Origin: Roseiflexaceae bacterium
GTDB taxonomy: Bacteria > Chloroflexota > Chloroflexia > Chloroflexales > Roseiflexaceae
Length of the DNA stretch: 60,732 bases
Direction: 5' to 3'
NCBI GenBank assembly: GCA_947474225.1
Contig: CANJHS010000016.1
Coordinates: 1 to 60,732, forward strand
Below the pieces are notes generated by a model, which was not told the origin of the DNA, did not search any database, and saw nothing but the letters and a program-made list of their open reading frames with translations. Both the position numbers and the translations under genes were made by a program. The first letter of the stretch is position 1. The number at the start of each line of letters is the position of its first letter. Below are positions 7,342 to 16,290 of this stretch, in pieces.

Positions 7342-8328
7342 ATGGTCAGTAACCAACAAACGAGCGACGTACTCCGTCCTCCCGCAGGCGATGCTGCTGC
7401 CCTTCTTGACACACTCAAGCACTTCATCGAACATACCGAACATCATCGGTTAGCTGCTCCCAAACACATTATTACTCCGCACGAACGTGATGCTGCATAC
7501 GGCATTTGTGACGAGATAACACGACTCCATTCCAAAAGTTTCTATTTCGCAACGGGTCTCCTGCCTGAAACAAAGCGCCGCGCGATCCGCGCACTCTACG
7601 CATTTTGCCGCACCAGCGATGACATCGTCGATCAGGCTGCAGAGGGTACTGCACCACAGGCACTCGCCCATTGGGTTTCCCTCGTCCACAACCGGACGTC
7701 ACCTGCAGACAACCCGGTACTCATCGCCTGGAATGACACAGTCCTCAGTTACGACATTTCGCAAGAGCTCGTCGACGAGTTGTTGGCTGGCATTGCAATG
7801 GACTTAACGGTAACGCGTTACGACTCTTTTGACGATTTGTGGTTGTATTGCTATCGCGTAGCTTCGGTGGTCGGACTCATTTCGATGCAAATCATTGGAT
7901 ATGTCGACGAGGCTGTCGACTACGCAGTAAAACTCGGTGTGGCACTGCAACTCACCAATATTCTGCGCGACATCGGCGAAGACGCAAACCGCGGCCGGGT
8001 GTACATACCACAACAGGATTTACAACGCTACGGGTTGAGTGACGACGATATCTTCCAACGCAGGCGGACGCCGCAATTCAAAGCAATGCTCCGATTCCAG
8101 AGTGCACGTGCGCATGCACTGTATGAGGCTGCCTGGCCAGGCGTGGGTATGCTCAATCCCGATAGTAGTTTGGCAATTGCAGCCGCAGCCACTATTTATC
8201 GCGGTATTTTGGACAGCATTCACAGTGCAGACTATGATGTATTCACCAAACGCGCATATGTACCCCTGCTGCGCAAGGTCGGTTTGCTGGCTAGTGCATA
8301 TGCACGGCTCAAAAGAGACTTCCAATAA
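7342..8328 (+). CDS. crtB: Phytoene synthase (trans-isoprenyl diphosphate synthase, head-to-head)
   Basis: Condenses two geranylgeranyl diphosphates to phytoene, the first committed step of C40 carotenoids. The 328-residue protein has both Asp-rich motifs: DDIVD (Asp93-Asp97) and LRDIGED (Asp210-Asp214), plus RGRVYIPQQDL. Residues 1-45 are an N-terminal extension before the usual start of the fold. ATG at 7342 has GAGG 6 nt upstream; the upstream GTG at 7330 lacks a site. It heads a tight operon with the DUF2085, epimerase and protease genes and follows the CarH-like regulator. Squalene or diapophytoene synthase activity cannot be excluded, but the neighbouring regulator favours carotenogenesis. 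Confidence 0.88.
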   Translation: MVSNQQTSDVLRPPAGDAAALLDTLKHFIEHTEHHRLAAPKHIITPHERDAAYGICDEITRLHSKSFYFATGLLPETKRRAIRALYAFCRTSDDIVDQAAEGTAPQALAHWVSLVHNRTSPADNPVLIAWNDTVLSYDISQELVDELLAGIAMDLTVTRYDSFDDLWLYCYRVASVVGLISMQIIGYVDEAVDYAVKLGVALQLTNILRDIGEDANRGRVYIPQQDLQRYGLSDDDIFQRRRTPQFKAMLRFQSARAHALYEAAWPGVGMLNPDSSLAIAAAATIYRGILDSIHSADYDVFTKRAYVPLLRKVGLLASAYARLKRDFQ

Positions 8329-8329
8329 T

Positions 8330-8842
8330 ATGCTTTCTCACTCTGCACAACCAATCCGCACAACACGTACAGCAGCGCACTGGCCGACATGGCCTTACTT
8401 TACGGTGCTGACAATTCTTTTTCTGGGGCCACCAGCTGCCGCATTGTGTATTGCCAGCGGGATTTCTTTTTTTGTGTCGCTCGGCTGGACTGCACACAGT
8501 GTTTTGAGCACGTATGTCTGTCCGACGCCGCTCAAAACATACGAACTCCTCGGTGCACCGATGGCCGTGTGTGCACGGTGCTGGGGTGCAACCATTGGCT
8601 TGTGGGTAGGCTGGTATCTGAGTGCTCGGGCGACACCACAATCTCCGATTTCCCGATACTATGGGCTCCATGTCGCTACGCGGTTCTTGATGAGTCTTGC
8701 GCCGTTTGGACTGTGGTGGCTCGAGATTCGGTTTTGGCCGACTGCTTCGTATGAACTCCTCCTGGTCAATGGGATGTTCGCAGGGATGACTGCCGGGATG
8801 TTTTTCTGTAGCATCTGGCCCGGCTTGCTTCGGCGCAGCTAA
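8330..8842 (+). CDS. DUF2085 family integral membrane protein
   Basis: A 170-residue membrane protein with about four hydrophobic segments. It carries the family signature of conserved cysteines: a Cys in YVCPTPLKTYELLG and CARCWGATIG. The biochemical role of the family is not established. Its ATG begins one base after the crtB stop codon, so it is surely co-transcribed with crtB. The neighbourhood suggests a part in carotenoid or membrane lipid handling, but this is context only. Confidence 0.75.
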   Translation: MLSHSAQPIRTTRTAAHWPTWPYFTVLTILFLGPPAAALCIASGISFFVSLGWTAHSVLSTYVCPTPLKTYELLGAPMAVCARCWGATIGLWVGWYLSARATPQSPISRYYGLHVATRFLMSLAPFGLWWLEIRFWPTASYELLLVNGMFAGMTAGMFFCSIWPGLLRRS

Positions 8843-8859
8843 CCCAAGAAAGAACCCAC

Positions 8860-9789
8860 GTGTCACAACGCATTGCCGTCACCGGTGCAACCGGATTGAT
8901 TGGAACCGCCCTTTGCCATGCACTCGTTGCACGCGGCGATTCTGTGGTTGCCTTTAGTCGCAACCCTTCCCAAACACACACCATGCCGCTCACTGTCACC
9001 CTCGCGCCGTGGCGTCCCGATGATCATCACGCAACCGCAGAAGCGTTAACTGGCTGCGATGCAATCGTCAACCTCGTCGGCGCATCGATAGCTGGCGCGC
9101 GTTGGTCGGATGCCTACAAACAGCAGTTGTGGAAGAGCCGCGTGCCGGCTACCCAACACCTCGTTGCAGCCTGCGCACTCATGACCGAGCCACCTCAAAC
9201 GCTTATTTCTTCGTCGGGGAGTGGGTATTACGGCTATCGCGCTGACACATTCCCGGTCAGTGAAACATCACCTGCGGGGCAAGACTATCTGGCACAGCTG
9301 TGTGTCGCCTGGGAGTCTGCCGCCAATGCTGCAAAGAATCTCGGGATGCGTGTCGCAATAGTGCGTACCAGCGTTGTCTTGGATGCGGCTGAAGGCGCCC
9401 TCCCACTCATGGCAATGCCATTTCGGCTTTGGATCGGTGGTCGGGTAGGCACTGGATCGCAACCCATTGCGTGGATCCATCGTGACGACATGGTATCACT
9501 CTTGCTGTATCTGATTGACACAGCCGATGCAAGCGGTGCATTCAATGCCGTGGCGACCGAACGTGTTGACAATCGCACCTTTAGCACGGCTATCGCCACA
9601 ACCTTGCGGCGACCCAATTGGGTACCGGTGCCGGCTTTTGTCCTGCGCCTGCTCTTCGGCGAGATGGCAGAATCCCTCCTGCTCAATGGTCAATCCATGT
9701 ATTCCGAACGAATACATCCTGCGGACGTCGGATTTCGTCACACCACACTAATTGCTGCGTTGACGGACCTATGGGGGGACCCTGCATGA
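8860..9789 (+). CDS. TIGR01777-type NAD-dependent epimerase/dehydratase (SDR superfamily)
   Basis: A 309-residue extended short-chain dehydrogenase. The N-terminal nucleotide-binding motif is GATGLIGTAL. The internal IVNLVGASIAGARW, the active-site-region stretch SSGSGYYGYRAD and the WIHRDD near residue 207 fit the TIGR01777/YfcH family with its C-terminal DUF1731 part. The start is GTG at 8860. The substrate is unknown for the family. It lies 17 nt after the DUF2085 gene and its stop overlaps the start of the protease gene, so it is part of the crtB operon. Confidence 0.85.
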   Translation: MSQRIAVTGATGLIGTALCHALVARGDSVVAFSRNPSQTHTMPLTVTLAPWRPDDHHATAEALTGCDAIVNLVGASIAGARWSDAYKQQLWKSRVPATQHLVAACALMTEPPQTLISSSGSGYYGYRADTFPVSETSPAGQDYLAQLCVAWESAANAAKNLGMRVAIVRTSVVLDAAEGALPLMAMPFRLWIGGRVGTGSQPIAWIHRDDMVSLLLYLIDTADASGAFNAVATERVDNRTFSTAIATTLRRPNWVPVPAFVLRLLFGEMAESLLLNGQSMYSERIHPADVGFRHTTLIAALTDLWGDPA

Positions 9790-10658
9790 AGCATTTTGTG
9801 CGTCCGTTGCTGCTGTTTTTCCTTCTCTTGACTGCATGTAGCACGCGCTTCGAGGCGAATTTGGGTCCAAATAGCACCATCAGTTGGGGTCTTACCCCGA
9901 CTGTCGAACCAACCGTGTATCGACACAATTTGCCGGTTACTCCGTTCCCGACCCGCGCTGCAATTGCCACACGCACAGACGAACAGCAACGTTCTATTGC
10001 AGCACTCGAAGCCGAAACAATGGACCTCTACAACCAAAGCGTGCCGGCTGTGGTGAGTATTGAACTCCCTTTCGTCCACCCCACAGTTGATGGTATGCCA
10101 CAAGGCAAATCGGTCATGCTGTCGCAGGGTAGTGGATTTATCTATGACGACCAAGGGCACATTGTGACCAATGCGCATGTGGTGGCAGGTGCAGATATTT
10201 ACAGCGTGCGAATGAGTCAGTCGAATGTCATCAGCGCCACCGTGATAGGACGCGACATCGAGCACGACATCGCAGTGTTGGCTCTCGACACGCCCGCGCC
10301 TGTCGGCCCGCTGCCTATGAGCACGCGTACCCCGGCGACGGGGATGTGGATTATGACCATTGGCAGCCCATATGGGTTGTACGAAAGCATGACCCTCGGT
10401 ACCATTAGCGCCACCAACCGTGAACTCTCGACCGATAGCACCACGCTCGAGGGGATGATACAAGTCGATGCAGTCCTCAATCCTGGGAGCTCAGGCGGGG
10501 TACTCATCGATCGTACCGGTGCAGTCATTGGACTCACAACGGCAATCCAAAGTAGCACAGGCGGCTTCGAAGGTATTGGATATGCCATCCCTGCATCTGC
10601 AATTATGACCTGGGCTGATCAATTAATCGCAACAGCTATGCACGACAAAACGCCGTAG
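9786..10658 (+). CDS. HtrA-like trypsin-family serine protease, lipoprotein
   Basis: A 290-residue extracytoplasmic protease. Residues 1-18 are a lipoprotein signal (LLLTAC, Cys18), followed by a Pro/Thr-rich linker and a trypsin-2 domain from about 75. The triad is visible as His131 in TNAHVV, Asp161 in EHDIAVLAL and Ser236 in NPGSSGG. It is shorter than DegP/HtrA because there is no PDZ domain, so allosteric control would differ. The ATG overlaps the epimerase stop (ATGA). It is the last gene of the crtB operon and ends three bases from the convergent aat gene. Confidence 0.87.
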   Translation: MKHFVRPLLLFFLLLTACSTRFEANLGPNSTISWGLTPTVEPTVYRHNLPVTPFPTRAAIATRTDEQQRSIAALEAETMDLYNQSVPAVVSIELPFVHPTVDGMPQGKSVMLSQGSGFIYDDQGHIVTNAHVVAGADIYSVRMSQSNVISATVIGRDIEHDIAVLALDTPAPVGPLPMSTRTPATGMWIMTIGSPYGLYESMTLGTISATNRELSTDSTTLEGMIQVDAVLNPGSSGGVLIDRTGAVIGLTTAIQSSTGGFEGIGYAIPASAIMTWADQLIATAMHDKTP

Positions 10659-10661
10659 CCA

Positions 10662-11249
10662 TCATTCCCAGCCCGTGGTGGTATGGAGTGCGGTATGCAA
10701 AATCATTTTGTACAGCGAGCCAGGCATCCAGTACGAGCCAAATTGTGCGAGGTGATCGGTCACCCATTGGGTATCAAGGACGACAAAGCCGTTACGGCGG
10801 AGGCGACCAACCAACGCCACGAGGGCGACTTTGCTCGCGTCACGATCGCGGCTAAACATACTTTCGCCGGCAAACAACCCCCCTAACGCAACCCCATAAA
10901 GCCCACCGACTAGTATCCCGTCGCGCCATGTTTCGACACTATGTGCATAGCCACGCTGATGTAATTCGCTATAGACATCGATAAATCGCTCACTAATCCA
11001 ACTCGTCGGCGCTTCAACCCGCGGTTCTGCACAGGCCTGCATCACCGCACGAAACGCCGTATCGCTGGTGGTCGTGTACTTCCCGGAGCGAATCGTACGC
11101 GCGAGTCGTCCAGGAATATGAAAGCGGTCATCAAGCGGGATGATGCCACGTGGATTTGGGCTGTACCACTCCAGTTCACCATGTTTATCCATCGGAAAAA
11201 TTCCTTTGGAATAGGCACGTAGGAGCATATCTGCAGAGAGAGTGCTCAT
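10662..11249 (-). CDS. aat: Leucyl/phenylalanyl-tRNA--protein transferase
   Basis: Transfers Leu or Phe from aminoacyl-tRNA to N-terminal Lys/Arg of proteins, making N-degrons for ClpS-ClpAP. The 195-residue product has the family hallmarks: AYSKGIFPM, YSPNPRGIIPLD near the N-terminus, the SVETW-GILVGGLYGVALGG-FAGESMFSR run, ASKVALVALVGRL and LDTQW. It is somewhat shorter than the E. coli enzyme, mainly at the N-terminus. A GTG three bases upstream of the chosen ATG is an equal alternative. It is monocistronic and convergent with the protease gene. Confidence 0.92.
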   Translation of the reverse strand: MSTLSADMLLRAYSKGIFPMDKHGELEWYSPNPRGIIPLDDRFHIPGRLARTIRSGKYTTTSDTAFRAVMQACAEPRVEAPTSWISERFIDVYSELHQRGYAHSVETWRDGILVGGLYGVALGGLFAGESMFSRDRDASKVALVALVGRLRRNGFVVLDTQWVTDHLAQFGSYWMPGSLYKMILHTALHTTTGWE

Positions 11250-11327
11250 CACAATTCTTTCATTAACGCTACCCCTATTATGCGCTCAATTTCGACATTT
11301 GGTGCACACGGGAGCTGCTATCGCGCA

Positions 11328-11336
11328 TGTTATAAT
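11328..11336 (+). promoter_or_regulatory. Extended -10 promoter of the alpha-2-macroglobulin-like gene
   Basis: TGT-TATAAT with no good -35, 76 nt before the chosen start at 11413. The divergent aat start lies at 11249, so this spacer (11250-11412) must hold both promoters. Confidence 0.6.
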
Positions 11337-11412
11337 GATGGTAAATTAGCGCATATGAATGCGACATAGTACGTTTTTTGAACTGGCAATCCGCGCTCGT
11401 GAGGAGCACCTG

Positions 11413-14400
11413 ATGCAGTACGTGCGGGCGCTTTTACGCCAAGCAAGCCGGCTCTGGGTCATCATTCTTCGCACCGCATTACTTTTTGTCGTCACACTCG
11501 CAAGTGTGGCCTTGATTGCGTTTCAATGGTATACGCAATCGATCACCATTGTTGGCCAACCAGGGGCTGCATCCCGAGTCATTGGTCTGCAAGAACCGAT
11601 TCGTGTGGTCTTTTCGCAACCGATGGACGAAGCCAGCGTTGCAGAAGCATTGCAGATTACTCCCGCGACTGCGGTACTACTGAGTTGGAATCCACAGAGT
11701 ACAGAATTATCAATCGGTCCACGCATCAGCTGGTATGCGGACAATGCGTATGTACTCCACCTCGCAGCGCCCGCGCGAAGTGCAACGTTGGTGCCTGTCG
11801 ATAGCTGGAGGATGCAGTTTACGACGCGTGCAGTGCTCCGTGTCATAGAGTTTTTACCTGCGCATCTCAGTACCGATGTCGCGCAGGACAGCCTTGTCGT
11901 TGTCCGATTCAGCCAACAGATGGTCCCCCTAGTTGCAGTCAACATTCCCTTGACCCAACCGATTCTCCAGATTTCGCCACCGATTACCAATACACAAGAA
12001 TGGGTGGATACCGCAACGTTGACGCTGCGGAGTGAAGATTTGCAACCAAATCAGCAGTACAGTGTCGTCGTCCCTGCATTTACCCGCGACAGTAGAGGGA
12101 GAATGCTCGACACAAGCGTCACACATACATTTACAACTGCAGCGGACCACATCATTTCGGTCGTTCCTGCTGATGGCGCAACCGACGTCGGGGGGACAGC
12201 CCCACTCATCATTACAGTGAGTGGCAGCCTCGATGCGACTGTATTGCGTAGTGGGGTACGCGTCGAACCACAGACAGATATCACTTTTGATGTCCAACCA
12301 ACGGTGACCGGTGCCACAGTGGTCACGATACGGCCAGCCGACCGATGGGAATATGCAACCCGCTATTCTCTCTCCTTTGTCGATGTCGGCAGTCAACACC
12401 TCACAGCAGAAACACACTTCACCACCGCTCCTGCGTTACTTCTTGTGGCACAATCTCCACCCAGTGGACAACCCCTGCAGGCACAACGAGACCTCAGGCT
12501 TGTGTTTAATGCACCGCTCGATGCGCGCACAGTTCCCGGTGCTGTCCATTTCTCTCCTCAACCAGTACGCCCAGCGCAAATCGAATGTCACGGCAACGAA
12601 ATTCGCATACGCGGAGTCTGGGCTACGCAGGTTGCTCCCGTATTGCGCATAGACACGTCGTTGCAGAGCGTGGCAGGGAATATTCTTCGTGATGAGATTA
12701 TCCAAACATTTGCCATTGATCCACGTGCAACAGTGCTTTCTTTGCCCGGTGAGTTGACAGACATTCCAGACATCTCTGCGACCGGGGCATTACCGATTAA
12801 TATGGCGCCACATACCCATGCAACCTTGACATTCACCGCATTGTCACCCGCTACATATGCACGCGTGCGGGCGCTGAGCAGAGCTGAATTCGCAGCGTAC
12901 GATCCAACCCGCTACGGTATTTTGCCTGTTGCAACAATTCCCATTACGACAGAACTTGACCCCATACTGACCGTCGACACGACCGCGTTCATTCCATCAG
13001 ACATCACCACCAAAATTGTCCTGGTACGCATCATCAATAGCAAAGGAGCACACGACACGCGCTTTGTCCGCATCCTACCAACGTCAATGTATGCACTCAC
13101 CATCGGTACCATGCTTGTGACTGGTGTACCACAGCAGAATCCTGTGTTGCCAATGAAATACGACATCTTTCAAGCCGGAGCGCGTATTGCTTCAGGTGTC
13201 GCAGATGATCGCGGGATTTGGAGCACCAATGTACTCAAGCCTGGCATACCTGCCCAAATTGTCTCGCGCACAGCACCGTATGATGTCATCGAACGAGCAG
13301 TGCTGGAATCAACTGCGAGACCACTCATCCTCCAAGTACTCGCTTCCCAATCGCGCATTTCTGCTGGCGCAGTACTGCCAGTTGCCTGTAGTAGGAACAG
13401 CGCTGACACCGCAGAACATGCGACAGCGCTGTTGACGTCTCGCAGCGGCACGATTGTGAACACACGATCATTTGTCTGGAATGCAGGTCAACGTATTGCA
13501 CAGACAACGCTACCGATCCCCATTGACACTGATCCCGGAATACTTACCCTCAGTTGTGTAACACCTGATTCACGCAGTGTTTCGCAGCTCCTGCTTATTC
13601 CGCAAGAGACGCGTGAAGCACACATTGAGCGTACAAATAGCGACCGTATGGGCGTCGTCCGGATCACAGATGCAGCACAACGCCCACTTGCGGACGTAGG
13701 GGTGTTTTGGCGCGAAGGTTCGTCATTCCAGACGATACGTACCGACACGAGTGGCCGCGCACAGATACCAGATACCGTGCCTGATGTCGATTTGGTTGTG
13801 ATGAACAATCACTTCCGGGCTATCGATGGAAACATCAGCGAAGACAGTTTGACCATCGAACCACTCGACAATTGGTACTCACCAGGGCAACCATTTACCC
13901 TTACCTCTCGACTCATCCGCGCAGGCAATGGAACGAAAAATGCCAGCATCGATCTCATCGTGAGTGCGGCAAATGGCACCATTCAGCAACTACGTACAAT
14001 CCAAAGTGATGACATGGGCAATGTGAGTACAACGATGACATTGCCAGCCGGGGAATGGCAGATTACGCTGCGTGCAGGTGTGTTGACTGCGCGGGTTACT
14101 GCCGTCGTGGGTGTTGGCTCCGCGCACGCAGAAATACTCCCGCAAAAAAGTGCATTTGATCGCACCGAATCAGCACGCTGGCTGACCCACGCAGATGGGA
14201 AGCAGCAACTCCTCGTAGCTACTCTGGATGATTTTGGTATCCAGAGTACATGGTCTGACGTTCCTTTAAATGGGGTTTTCACCACAGAACCAATAAGTCG
14301 TACATCAGCAATGCAATTTGCGTATGCAAGCACTGCCGAAGCCTTTGATAGCCAATCTGCTGCCGTGATTGAAAGCGCATGCCGTACTGCAGCAGTACAC

Positions 14401-16290
14401 ATTGAACGTGATGAAAACAATGGGATGCGTGTCAACGTCACTGCTCCTGCAGGCAGCACGGTTGCAATTGGAATAACCGATACAACTGGAGCACTCGTCG
14501 CATGGCGTGGCGACAACACAATCCCCGCAGACGGTGTTCTCTTTCTCCGCGTGCCACAATCACAGATGCAATCACGGTTCGACATACGTGCGTTGATTGC
14601 ACACCCGTTTTGTCAACGGGTCCTCACTGCACAGGACAACATGAATCAGCTCGTCACTGCCCGTATTGATGTGCCGAGCACGGTCGCTGTCGGTGATGTC
14701 GTATCCGTGACGTACGTACTCAACGGGCTTTCAAAGGGTGCGTCTGCAGAGGTATCGCTTGATCCTACTGGCCTGATCATGGTTGATCCACTCCCTATCT
14801 ATGCACAAATTGCTGATGAAGCAGGTTCTGCACACTTTCAGTGGAATGTACGCGTTGTTCGAGCACAGCCTCGGTTAGTCATCAGCAAAGGCGCAGACCT
14901 CGTCACAACTTGGGATCCTTCCGTCGTCAAACCTCGTACGAGCACGAGTCCTGATGGATTTCTGTTGACTGGACGAACGACCCTCGAAGCTGGTCGATAC
15001 GATACCCCGTTTGATGTGCTCCGCAGTCTTGCTGATTTTGCGACAGCACTCGACGACGACATCCCAGAGGCAGACACAGCCGCACAGCTCGCGCACCTCA
15101 TCTTGCTTCGGCGCGAACGGCACGATGTCACCCCGCTCATTCGTTCGCTGTTACAAGCCCAGCACTCTGATTTCACATGGGGGCTCGAATTCGCACCACC
15201 CACGGACGCGCTGATTACCGCCGATGTTGTGATAGCCCTTGCACACGCAGGCGGCTATGAAGAAATCCTGCGTCCACTCAGCCTGATGTTGCACCGCGCC
15301 GCAGGCGATTCAACACTCCCGTTAAGTGTCCGCGCTCATGCCGTGTATGCACTCTCGCTTATTGGCGAACGTGATTTAGAAGCTATTAAAGCACTCTGCG
15401 CGCTCCGCGACACACTCGGCAATGAAGGACTGGCTGCGATTCTGCTCAGTGCGGTGCGCTACCCAGAAATCGACCAGATTCCATTACAAACGACCCTCGC
15501 AAAACGTGCTATGGCTGCGTCCCGTGGCATGCAGTGGGCAATTGATCCGGCTACCGCAGGGTTACATTCACCTGCTGCCCAGCACATGTTGATAGCAGAG
15601 GCATTGGAGCAAGCGGGTGCAGCCACTGACGTACAAGCTGGCATCCGCACATACCTGCTCAGCCTGCGCGGAGTCGGTGGCTGGGGTGATGCCATTGCAA
15701 ATGCGCGCGCATGGAACATCCATGCAATCCTTATACCCGAGCTTGATAATACGCAACGGCTCGTGGTTACGGATAGTTCTGGCCACGACTTCAGTACCAG
15801 GGCAATGAATCACGCGCAACGATTCCGCGATTCCACGAGTATCTGGAGCGATCGTCCAGTACTCGTAGGAATCGAATATCCACGCGATTTGGTCCCGCCA
15901 ACACGAGATTTCTTGCTTCGCCAGCACTATACCTCGGCAGCAGGGCAACAATTGGCACACATCCCGTTGCTTCATATCGGCGAATCCGTTACGGTGGATG
16001 TTGATGTTGTTGCACTGGGGATACACCCCTATGCCACACTCTTTCTGCCTACATCCGCGCTTACCACACTCAGCATGCAAACCCTGCCGAATGAATGGTC
16101 CGTCGAACAAACGTTGGGAGGCTACCGATTACACCTGCTGCAACAGCAGTCTGGCATTTGGCATTTGCGCTATCGCATCACCGCAATTCGTACCGGCAGT
16201 GCACATATTGAAGGAATCCAGGTAACGGACGCAGCGGGCACGTTGCATGCGCTTGAACCAACGAGCACCCTGCATGTCACCGTACCATAA
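11413..16290 (+). CDS. Membrane-anchored alpha-2-macroglobulin-like protein lacking the thioester
   Basis: A 1625-residue envelope protein. Residues about 12-38 form one hydrophobic anchor. Several Ig-like modules of the Big_5 type follow (for example PIRVVFSQPMD, DLRLVFNAPLD), then macroglobulin-type beta domains, then an alpha-toroid region (about 1200-1480: LAHLILLRR, ALAHAGGYEE, SLRGVGGWGD). In bacterial alpha-2-macroglobulins the toroid starts with a CxEQ thioester; here that place reads YDTPFDVLRSLADF and no CxEQ occurs anywhere. It may thus trap or bind without covalent capture. ATG at 11413 has GAGGAG 6 nt upstream and is preferred to ATG 11359. No penicillin-binding protein 1C gene follows; instead a glycosidase gene overlaps by 17 nt. 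Confidence 0.82.
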   Translation: MQYVRALLRQASRLWVIILRTALLFVVTLASVALIAFQWYTQSITIVGQPGAASRVIGLQEPIRVVFSQPMDEASVAEALQITPATAVLLSWNPQSTELSIGPRISWYADNAYVLHLAAPARSATLVPVDSWRMQFTTRAVLRVIEFLPAHLSTDVAQDSLVVVRFSQQMVPLVAVNIPLTQPILQISPPITNTQEWVDTATLTLRSEDLQPNQQYSVVVPAFTRDSRGRMLDTSVTHTFTTAADHIISVVPADGATDVGGTAPLIITVSGSLDATVLRSGVRVEPQTDITFDVQPTVTGATVVTIRPADRWEYATRYSLSFVDVGSQHLTAETHFTTAPALLLVAQSPPSGQPLQAQRDLRLVFNAPLDARTVPGAVHFSPQPVRPAQIECHGNEIRIRGVWATQVAPVLRIDTSLQSVAGNILRDEIIQTFAIDPRATVLSLPGELTDIPDISATGALPINMAPHTHATLTFTALSPATYARVRALSRAEFAAYDPTRYGILPVATIPITTELDPILTVDTTAFIPSDITTKIVLVRIINSKGAHDTRFVRILPTSMYALTIGTMLVTGVPQQNPVLPMKYDIFQAGARIASGVADDRGIWSTNVLKPGIPAQIVSRTAPYDVIERAVLESTARPLILQVLASQSRISAGAVLPVACSRNSADTAEHATALLTSRSGTIVNTRSFVWNAGQRIAQTTLPIPIDTDPGILTLSCVTPDSRSVSQLLLIPQETREAHIERTNSDRMGVVRITDAAQRPLADVGVFWREGSSFQTIRTDTSGRAQIPDTVPDVDLVVMNNHFRAIDGNISEDSLTIEPLDNWYSPGQPFTLTSRLIRAGNGTKNASIDLIVSAANGTIQQLRTIQSDDMGNVSTTMTLPAGEWQITLRAGVLTARVTAVVGVGSAHAEILPQKSAFDRTESARWLTHADGKQQLLVATLDDFGIQSTWSDVPLNGVFTTEPISRTSAMQFAYASTAEAFDSQSAAVIESACRTAAVHIERDENNGMRVNVTAPAGSTVAIGITDTTGALVAWRGDNTIPADGVLFLRVPQSQMQSRFDIRALIAHPFCQRVLTAQDNMNQLVTARIDVPSTVAVGDVVSVTYVLNGLSKGASAEVSLDPTGLIMVDPLPIYAQIADEAGSAHFQWNVRVVRAQPRLVISKGADLVTTWDPSVVKPRTSTSPDGFLLTGRTTLEAGRYDTPFDVLRSLADFATALDDDIPEADTAAQLAHLILLRRERHDVTPLIRSLLQAQHSDFTWGLEFAPPTDALITADVVIALAHAGGYEEILRPLSLMLHRAAGDSTLPLSVRAHAVYALSLIGERDLEAIKALCALRDTLGNEGLAAILLSAVRYPEIDQIPLQTTLAKRAMAASRGMQWAIDPATAGLHSPAAQHMLIAEALEQAGAATDVQAGIRTYLLSLRGVGGWGDAIANARAWNIHAILIPELDNTQRLVVTDSSGHDFSTRAMNHAQRFRDSTSIWSDRPVLVGIEYPRDLVPPTRDFLLRQHYTSAAGQQLAHIPLLHIGESVTVDVDVVALGIHPYATLFLPTSALTTLSMQTLPNEWSVEQTLGGYRLHLLQQQSGIWHLRYRITAIRTGSAHIEGIQVTDAAGTLHALEPTSTLHVTVP

